From NCBI GenBank assembly GCA_900548935.1, contig URMR01000065.1, forward strand, positions 1-9,733: 9,733 nt of DNA, in the 5' to 3' direction. The position numbers and the translations under genes were made by a program. Numbering within the stretch: position 1 is the first letter of the stretch; each line of letters begins with the position of its first letter. Of the stretch, positions 5,161 through 9,733 are shown one piece after another. This DNA is from an uncultured Collinsella sp. Its GTDB lineage: Bacteria; Actinomycetota; Coriobacteriia; Coriobacteriales; Coriobacteriaceae. Under the pieces are notes generated by a model. The model saw nothing but the letters and a program-made list of their open reading frames with translations. It had not been told where the DNA came from and ran no database searches.

Positions 5161-5796
5161 TTGGACAGCTATTTAACTTTGCAATCGAATATTGAGGCTT
5201 CGGGCGAGTTTGTGGACCGCAAGAGCCGTTTTATTGCCCAACTGGTCCATATTGAGTCCGAGGATGAGGCGAATGCCTTTATCGAGATGGTTCGCAAGCG
5301 TCATTACGACGCTCGACATAATGTACCCGCGTGGATTTTGGTCGATGGACGCGAGCGCCAGAGCGATGACGGTGAGCCGAGTCGCACGAGCGGTATGCCG
5401 ACGCTCGAGGTATTGCGCGGTGCGGGACTCAAAAATGTTTGCTGCGTAGTGACGCGCTATTTTGGTGGCACGTTGTTGGGGCCTGGTGGCTTGGTACGCG
5501 CCTATACCGCGGCGACGCAGGCGGCGGTGGCCGCTGCTCAGGAGGCCGGGCAGATCGTCGAGATGACGAGCGTCGTGCCTGTTGACGTGCATGTGGCCTA
5601 TCCGCAGTATGAGCAGGTGCTTCGCTTGGCGCAGGTTTCGGGTGCCAAGGTTTCGGATACCGATTACGCGGATGCCGTGACACTTCATTTGGTGTTTAAA
5701 GCGGGGGAGCAGGAGCCGTTTTGCGCTAAGATGCGCGAGCTTATGGCGGGGCGCGAGGAGATTGAGGTCAGCGCTCCCGTATTTGCCGAGTTCTAA
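5161..5796 (+). CDS. yigZ: YigZ/IMPACT-family protein (UPF0029 + DUF1949)
   Basis: It is a cytosolic protein of the YigZ/YvyE/IMPACT family. Its molecular role is unsettled; the eukaryotic homologue IMPACT acts in translational stress control, and binding to nucleic acid or to the translation machinery is a common inference. The 211 residues show the family core at about 13-125: SGEFVDRKSRFIA, HNVPAW, DDGEPSRTSGMP (69-80), and the signature RYFGGTLLGPGGLVRAY (99-115). A smaller ferredoxin-like DUF1949 domain follows at about 138-205. The start is a TTG: two adjacent TTG codons (5158 and 5161) are possible, and the second is 5 nt from AGGGG (5151-5155) while the first is only 2 nt away, so I chose 5161. 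An in-frame TGA at 5149 blocks a longer form. The length matches E. coli YigZ (about 204). A terminator follows directly. Confidence 0.88.
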   Translation: MDSYLTLQSNIEASGEFVDRKSRFIAQLVHIESEDEANAFIEMVRKRHYDARHNVPAWILVDGRERQSDDGEPSRTSGMPTLEVLRGAGLKNVCCVVTRYFGGTLLGPGGLVRAYTAATQAAVAAAQEAGQIVEMTSVVPVDVHVAYPQYEQVLRLAQVSGAKVSDTDYADAVTLHLVFKAGEQEPFCAKMRELMAGREEIEVSAPVFAEF

Positions 5797-5800
5797 CGGC

Positions 5801-5850
5801 GACGGTCGGCGTGCTTTTGGATGGATCCCAAGCGCGCCGACCGTCATTTT
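5801..5850 (+). terminator. Intrinsic terminator of yigZ
   Basis: GACGGTCGGCG (5801-5811) pairs perfectly with CGCCGACCGTC (5835-5845), and the loop side extends further with imperfect pairs. TTTT follows at 5847-5850. It starts 4 nt after the yigZ stop. The convergent C_GCAxxG_C_C gene ends at 5864, and its transcript would run into the same stem, but without a T tract on that side. Confidence 0.82.
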
Positions 5851-5863
5851 ATGTTGCCGCCGT

Positions 5864-6310
5864 TTACTCGGCGAGCTGCTTTAGTACATCGCAGGCGATC
5901 TCGACGGCATCGTCGATGCAGCCGGGGCAGCTGCGGAGCGGACCCTTGTCCGATCCGATGCCCTTGAGTGTGCCGCAGACGGTCGTCGTGTTCTTCTCGC
6001 CAAAACGCTTGGCGATCTCGCGCGACAGTTTGTAGGTCTGGCCCTTGGTCTTGGGGTTTTCCATGCCGTCGCTCATTACAAAGCCCATGATGGCCACGGC
6101 GCCCGAGATGGCGCCGCAGGTCTCGGTCATGCCGCCCATGCCGGCGCCAAAGCCCTCGGTGAGGGTAAAGGCGACCTGGGGATCGAGCCCGACGGCGGGA
6201 GCGAGCGTGCAGGCGACGGCCTGGGCGCAGTTAAAGCCACGGGCGTGGTATTCGGCAGCTTGAGCCTGACAGGCGGTGATGTCGAGCTGGGCCGTATCGA
6301 TTTGCTTCAT
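5864..6310 (-). CDS. C_GCAxxG_C_C family putative redox protein
   Basis: It is a small cysteine-rich protein of the C_GCAxxG_C_C family (TIGR01909 type), found mainly in anaerobes. It is thought to be redox-active or metal-binding, but no reaction is established. The 148 residues hold eight Cys: 14, 28, 34, 65, 112, 128, 131 and 140. Family landmarks are FNCAQAV (27-32 region), GFGAGMGGMTETCGAISGAV (53-72) and the late CPGC pair (128-131). No signal peptide or membrane helix is seen, so it is probably cytosolic. The start at ATG 6310 has a near-ideal AAGGAG 7 nt upstream. The frame stays open upstream, with in-frame ATGs at 6382 and 6454, each with a poorer ribosome site, giving up to 196 residues; the added segment has no family character. 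It is divergent from the MetY gene. Confidence 0.82.
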   Translation of the reverse strand: MKQIDTAQLDITACQAQAAEYHARGFNCAQAVACTLAPAVGLDPQVAFTLTEGFGAGMGGMTETCGAISGAVAIMGFVMSDGMENPKTKGQTYKLSREIAKRFGEKNTTTVCGTLKGIGSDKGPLRSCPGCIDDAVEIACDVLKQLAE

Positions 6311-6454
6311 CGTTTTCTCCTTGGTCACGGTGTACCCGCCTATGGTACCCGTGCCGGTGCGTGTAATCATCGAGAGCTTCATGTATGCCTCATTTTTATC
6401 TATCGAGCAAATGTCCAAGGCTTGAGATAAATGCCCCGGATCAATTTGTCTCAT

Positions 6455-6475
6455 AACCCACCTTGGGGATGGGTT
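6455..6475. promoter_or_regulatory. Inverted repeat over the metY -35 (candidate operator)
   Basis: AACCCA (6455-6460) and TGGGTT (6470-6475) are exact inverted copies around a 9-nt centre, and CTC (6450-6452) with GAG (6476-6478) extends the pairing after a 2-nt bulge. The right arm overlaps the first bases of the metY -35. The position suits a repressor site, or an activator site for the divergent gene. No known regulator's consensus is recognised. Confidence 0.45.
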
Positions 6476-6502
6476 GAGAGGGGTGCGGGGTAGCGGTATC
6501 GT
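6474..6502 (+). promoter_or_regulatory. Promoter of the MetY-like gene
   Basis: TTGAGA (6474-6479), a spacer of exactly 17 bp, then TATCGT (6497-6502). Transcription would begin near 6509, leaving a leader of about 33 nt. That is too short for a SAM-type riboswitch, so control of this gene is probably at initiation. Confidence 0.55.
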
Positions 6503-6541
6503 GAACCGAATAAAACTAAAACCCAGGCAAGGGAGCTAGAT

Positions 6542-7825
6542 ATGAGCGAGCAGACCATCGGTACTACATGTGTTCAGGGCGGCTATCACCCGGGAGATGC
6601 CGAGCCGCGTCAGGTGCCCATCTACCAGTCCACCACGTGGAAGTACGACACGTCCGAGCACATGGGCAAGCTGTTTGACCTGGAGGAGTCGGGCTATTTC
6701 TACAGCCGTCTGCAGAACCCCACGTGCGATCTGGTTGCCGCCAAGATCTGCGAGATGGAGGGAGGCACTGCCGCGATGCTCACGAGCTCGGGCATGGCTG
6801 CGAACTTCCTCGCGATCTTTAACGTGGCCGGTGCCGGCGATCACGTGGTCGCGAGCTCTGCCATCTATGGCGGCACGTACAACTTGCTCGCCCACACCAT
6901 GGGCCGTATGGGGCTGACCTGCACGTTCGTTGCCCCCGACTGCACTGATGAAGAGCTCGAGGCAGCCTTTGAGCCCAATACCAAGCTCGTCTTTGGCGAG
7001 ACGATCGCCAATCCCGCCCTTGCCGTGCTCGATATTGAGCGCTTTGCCAAGGCTGCACATGACCACGGCGTGCCGCTGATGGTCGACAACACCTTCCCGA
7101 CGCCCGTAATGTGCCGTCCCTTTGAATGGGGCGCCGACATCGTTACGCACTCCACTACCAAGTACATGGATGGACATGCTGCCTATCTGGGCGGCGTGAT
7201 CGTTGACCATGGCCAGTTTGACTGGATGGCCCATGCGGACAAGTTCCCGGGTCTCACCACGCCCGACGAGAGCTACCACGGCGTGACGTATGCCGAGAAG
7301 TTCGGTCGCGAGGGTGCCTTCATTACCAAGGCCACCGCGCAGCTCATGCGCGACCTTGGGCCCATGCAGAACCCGCAGGCGGCGTTCTTCCTGAACAGCT
7401 CGCTCGAGAGCCTGCATGTGCGCATGCCGCGTCATTGTGAGAACGGCCTGGCCGTTGCCAAGTTCCTGCAGAGCCATCCCAAGGTGCGCTTCGTGAGCTA
7501 TCCGGGCCTGGAGGGCGACAAGTACTATGACCTGGCTCAGAAGTACATGCCCAACGGTACCTGCGGCGTTGTGAGCTTTGGCTTTAACGGTGGTCGCGCG
7601 GCGGCCGAGACCTTTATGAAGAGCCTCAAGCTCGCCCAGATCGCCACGCACGTGGCCGACGCCCGCACTTGCTGCCTGCATCCTGCCAACGCCACGCATC
7701 GCCAGATGAACGATGAAGAGCTCATCGCCTGTGGCATTTCCGCCGACATGGTACGCCTGTCGTGCGGCCTCGAGGACACGGCCGATCTGATTGCCGACCT
7801 TGAGCAGGCGCTCGAGCAGTGCTAG
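6542..7825 (+). CDS. metY: O-acetylhomoserine sulfhydrylase (MetY-type), PLP-dependent
   Basis: It probably joins sulfide to O-acetylhomoserine to make homocysteine in methionine synthesis, in the cytosol. The 427 residues belong to the Cys/Met-metabolism PLP enzyme family (aminotransferase fold type I). Visible landmarks are YSRLQNPT (54-61, cofactor phosphate from the neighbouring subunit), SSGMAA (82-87), Asp182 in VDNTF (pyridine nitrogen), Lys207 in HSTTKYMDGH (Schiff base), and Arg405 in VRLSCGLED (substrate carboxylate). The length (about 430), the insert at about 225-265 and the late HPANATHRQM block fit MetY better than the shorter methionine gamma-lyase or cystathionine enzymes (about 380-400). 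Substrate choice within the family is not certain from sequence. AAGGGAG lies 6 nt before the ATG. It has its own promoter and a strong terminator, so it is a single-gene unit. Confidence 0.87.
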   Translation: MSEQTIGTTCVQGGYHPGDAEPRQVPIYQSTTWKYDTSEHMGKLFDLEESGYFYSRLQNPTCDLVAAKICEMEGGTAAMLTSSGMAANFLAIFNVAGAGDHVVASSAIYGGTYNLLAHTMGRMGLTCTFVAPDCTDEELEAAFEPNTKLVFGETIANPALAVLDIERFAKAAHDHGVPLMVDNTFPTPVMCRPFEWGADIVTHSTTKYMDGHAAYLGGVIVDHGQFDWMAHADKFPGLTTPDESYHGVTYAEKFGREGAFITKATAQLMRDLGPMQNPQAAFFLNSSLESLHVRMPRHCENGLAVAKFLQSHPKVRFVSYPGLEGDKYYDLAQKYMPNGTCGVVSFGFNGGRAAAETFMKSLKLAQIATHVADARTCCLHPANATHRQMNDEELIACGISADMVRLSCGLEDTADLIADLEQALEQC

Positions 7826-7892
7826 GCTAGCTCCTTACAAGGTGCCGATGCTGGCAGAAAGCTTCGGTGACCTTTCGTTCCGATTCCGTAGG

Positions 7893-7942
7893 CGGGACCC
7901 CAATCGCGGCTGTTTGCAGGCGATTGGGGCCCCGTTTTTTTT
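7893..7942 (+). terminator. Strong intrinsic terminator of metY
   Basis: CCCCAATCGC (7898-7907) pairs perfectly with GCGATTGGGG (7920-7929). CGGG/CCCG extend it past one A-C mismatch, and CTG/CAG pair inside the loop. Eight T follow (7935-7942). It lies between metY and the MFS gene, which must therefore have its own promoter or depend on read-through. Confidence 0.93.
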
Positions 7943-7968
7943 GCGTTGGGCCACTCGAAAGGATGGAT

Positions 7969-9273
7969 ATGGAGAAAACTGCAGAGCAGCTGCGCCGCGA
8001 GCACATTGCTCTAGAGGGCGACACCCATGGCAAGAATAAATGGGCGATTCTGTTTACCGTGCTCATCATGACGTTTATGGTGTGTCTGGATTCGACCGTC
8101 GTGACCGTGGCGCTGCCCGTGATGCAAAAGGAGCTGGGCGTGGGCCTCGATCGCATTCAACTGGTGAGCTCGGTGTACCTGCTTGCGACTTGCGTGGCTA
8201 TGTTGCCGTTTGGCCGTCTGGGCGACGTGCGCGGCAAGGTGAATGTGTTCCAGCTGGGCGTCATCGTCTTTTCAATCGGTTCGCTGCTGTGCGGCCTTTC
8301 GGCCTCGCTTGAGGTTCTTATCCTAGCGCGCATTGTTCAGGGCGTCGGTTGCGCGGCGGCCATGGCTAACAACATGGGTATCATCACCGAATCGTTTCCG
8401 GCGCGCGAACGAGGCCGTGCCATGGGTATTCTCGCGACCTTTGTGGCCCTCGGCATGATGTGTGGCCCCGTGCTCGGCGGCATGCTGGTGGCAAGCTTTC
8501 CCTGGGAGAGCATCTTCCTCATCAACCTGCCCATTGGCGTGATCTCGTTTATCGTGGGACTCTACACGCTGCCGCATGTTAGGCCAGAGGCCGGCGAACG
8601 TCCCATGCCCCTTGCCGAGGCCGCCCGTCGCTGCTTTGCAAATTCGGCCTTCACCATCAACCTTGTCTGCATGCTCATCGTGTTTGTTGGCATTGGCGCA
8701 TCCGAGTTTATTCTGCCGTTCTATTTTCAGGACGCCCACGGCTTTGGTTCTGATATCTCTGGACTACTCTTTTTGGCGCTGCCGATGGTGAATGCCTTTA
8801 TCGGCCCGCTTTCGGGTACGGTTTCGGACCGTGTTGGCTGCGAGGGCCCCACGGCAGTCGGCCTGGGCGTGTACGTGTGCGGTCTCTTTGCGGTAAGCAC
8901 ACTCGACGAGCACTCTGCTATCCCTGTGATCGTGTGCTGCGTCGCATTTATGTCGTGCGGCACGTCGATTTTCCAGAGCCCCAACAACTCGCTGTACATG
9001 GGCTCGGCTCCGCGCGAGGCGCTCGGTTTTGCGGGCAGCTTGGGCAGTTTGGCGCGCTACGCGGGTATGGCAGTTGGCATTACGGCGGCATCGCATATCC
9101 TATATGGGCAGATGAGCGTGGCGATGGGTGAGGCCGTGACCAGTTTTGTTGCAGGCCGTCCGGATGTGTTCCTGTTTGGTTTCCGTTCGGTGTTCTACGT
9201 GCTTATGGCTGTGGCCGCTGTGGGCTTTGCGCTTGCCATGGTGCGTTTGGTGAGGATGCGCGCCCGCCATTAG
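7969..9273 (+). CDS. MFS transporter, drug-efflux type (DHA-like), 12 predicted helices
   Basis: It is an inner-membrane proton-driven exporter of the major facilitator superfamily, probably for drugs or other small amphiphiles; the substrate is unknown. The 434 residues show 12 hydrophobic segments by eye, starting near 25, 63, 93, 114, 149, 180, 227, 263, 294, 318, 352 and 399. Helix 1 has LDSTVVTVALPVM (40-52, DHA2 motif D1). The helix 2-3 loop has GRLGDVRGK (82-90, motif A). Helix 5 has GPVLGG (166-171, motif C). These motifs look like the DHA2/EmrB group, which normally has 14 helices. ATG 7969 is 6 nt from AAAGG (7958-7962) and is preferred. ATG 7963 would touch that site, and a GTG at 7867 would place the metY terminator inside the gene. 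No regulator gene is adjacent. Confidence 0.85.
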   Translation: MEKTAEQLRREHIALEGDTHGKNKWAILFTVLIMTFMVCLDSTVVTVALPVMQKELGVGLDRIQLVSSVYLLATCVAMLPFGRLGDVRGKVNVFQLGVIVFSIGSLLCGLSASLEVLILARIVQGVGCAAAMANNMGIITESFPARERGRAMGILATFVALGMMCGPVLGGMLVASFPWESIFLINLPIGVISFIVGLYTLPHVRPEAGERPMPLAEAARRCFANSAFTINLVCMLIVFVGIGASEFILPFYFQDAHGFGSDISGLLFLALPMVNAFIGPLSGTVSDRVGCEGPTAVGLGVYVCGLFAVSTLDEHSAIPVIVCCVAFMSCGTSIFQSPNNSLYMGSAPREALGFAGSLGSLARYAGMAVGITAASHILYGQMSVAMGEAVTSFVAGRPDVFLFGFRSVFYVLMAVAAVGFALAMVRLVRMRARH

Positions 9274-9431
9274 CTTGTGGAGGCAGGCTTGCCACGAATC
9301 GGCCCATCTACTGGTCTTGCGGCTTTATAGTGCGATGCGGCTTGTGGGACGGGCGGGGGTCGGTCCGTGGTAGACTATCGAACAACGTTTATTAATCGCG
9401 CGGTATCGTTGCCGCGAGAAGGGGTTGCGCC
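9274..9431. other. Leader and promoter region of xpt
   Basis: This 158-bp gap has two possible -10 boxes, TATAGT (9326-9331) and TAGACT (9371-9376), both with poor -35 partners. A small hairpin, CGCGG (9399-9403) with CCGCG (9412-9416), stands directly before the AGAAGGGG ribosome site (about 9417-9424). I see none of the conserved loop sequences of a purine riboswitch and no clear terminator for the MFS gene. Confidence 0.4.
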
Positions 9432-9733
9432 ATGCAGGAGCTTGAGGATCGTATTCGCCATGACGGCATCGTAAAGGCCGGTAACGTCCTTAAGGTTGAT
9501 GCCTTCCTCAACCACCAGTGCGACGTTGAGTTATTTGACCACATGGGTGCCGAGTGGGCCCGTCTGTTCGAGGGTGTCGAGATCAACAAGATTCTGACGA
9601 TTGAGGCTTCGGGCATTGGCATGGCTTGCATTGCAGCCCAGCATTTTGGCGGCGTGCCGGTGGTCTTTGCCAAGAAGGCACAGTCCATCAACCTAGACGG
9701 CGAGCAGTATGCCACGACCATCTACTCCTTTAC
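9432..9733 (+). CDS. xpt: Xanthine phosphoribosyltransferase, 5' part (runs off right edge)
   Basis: It salvages xanthine to XMP using PRPP, in the cytosol. The first 100 residues are present. They follow the Bacillus subtilis Xpt pattern closely: LKVDAFLNHQ (20-29), then the helix ending AEWARLF, ILTIEASGIG (54-63) and GVPVVFAKKAQS (74-85). The PRPP-binding loop, expected near residues 125-140 of about 190, lies beyond the window, so the key signature cannot be checked. The ATG at 9432 is 7 nt from AAGGGG (9419-9424). In Firmicutes xpt is usually paired with a xanthine permease gene under a guanine riboswitch; what follows here is not visible. Confidence 0.92.
   Translation, partial: MQELEDRIRHDGIVKAGNVLKVDAFLNHQCDVELFDHMGAEWARLFEGVEINKILTIEASGIGMACIAAQHFGGVPVVFAKKAQSINLDGEQYATTIYSF

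Noticed and set aside
6311..6541. SAM riboswitch upstream of the MetY-like gene
   Set aside because: The likely metY transcript has a leader of only about 33 nt, and no conserved SAM aptamer segments were seen on either strand.
6536..7699. 387-codon minus-strand open frame opposite metY
   Set aside because: It is a shadow of a PLP enzyme with all catalytic residues on the plus strand; no ribosome site or family character.
7867..7968. Longer MFS reading frame from GTG 7867 adding about 34 residues
   Set aside because: It would run through the strong metY terminator (7893-7942), adds no family sequence, and ATG 7969 has a well-spaced ribosome site.

Overview
This window looks like ordinary chromosomal core from a high-GC, anaerobic, gut-type actinobacterium of the class Coriobacteriia, most likely Collinsella or a close relative. 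The evidence is the actinobacterial style of the 4-domain ribosomal protein S1, the type A RNase P RNA, the frequent GTG/TTG starts, and an anaerobe's enzyme set (a [4Fe-4S] L-cysteine desulfidase and a C_GCAxxG_C_C redox protein). The genus is inferred from protein character; no database search was possible. I see no phage, transposase, CRISPR array, toxin-antitoxin or defence island.

Left part (1-2745). The 5' part of rpiB (ribose-5-phosphate isomerase B, minus strand) runs off the left edge. It is divergent from a monocistronic L-cysteine desulfidase gene (CyuA/YhaM type). That gene converges on a HAD-family phosphatase so tightly that the two stop codons overlap in one TTAA.

Middle part (2746-5796). 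rpsA starts at a TTG whose Shine-Dalgarno sequence lies inside a GC-rich hairpin, which could give translational control, and it ends in a very strong intrinsic terminator. Next comes rnpB (RNase P RNA) with an extended -10 promoter. It is followed at once by a 99-nt element that folds end to end into one long imperfect hairpin, with 15-bp perfect terminal arms and flanking 5-bp direct repeats. This element is the least ordinary thing in the window. Then comes a YigZ/IMPACT-family gene with its own terminator.

Right part (5797-9733). A cysteine-rich C_GCAxxG_C_C protein (minus strand) is divergent from a MetY-type O-acetylhomoserine sulfhydrylase gene, which has a good promoter with an inverted repeat over its -35. 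A strong terminator separates it from a compact 12-helix drug-efflux-like MFS gene. The 5' part of xpt (xanthine phosphoribosyltransferase) runs off the right edge.

Functionally the genes are mostly independent single-gene units. The recurring theme is sulfur and thiol metabolism: cysteine breakdown to sulfide, sulfide fixation into homocysteine by MetY, and a Cys-rich redox protein. The rest is housekeeping: pentose phosphates, translation, tRNA processing and purine salvage.
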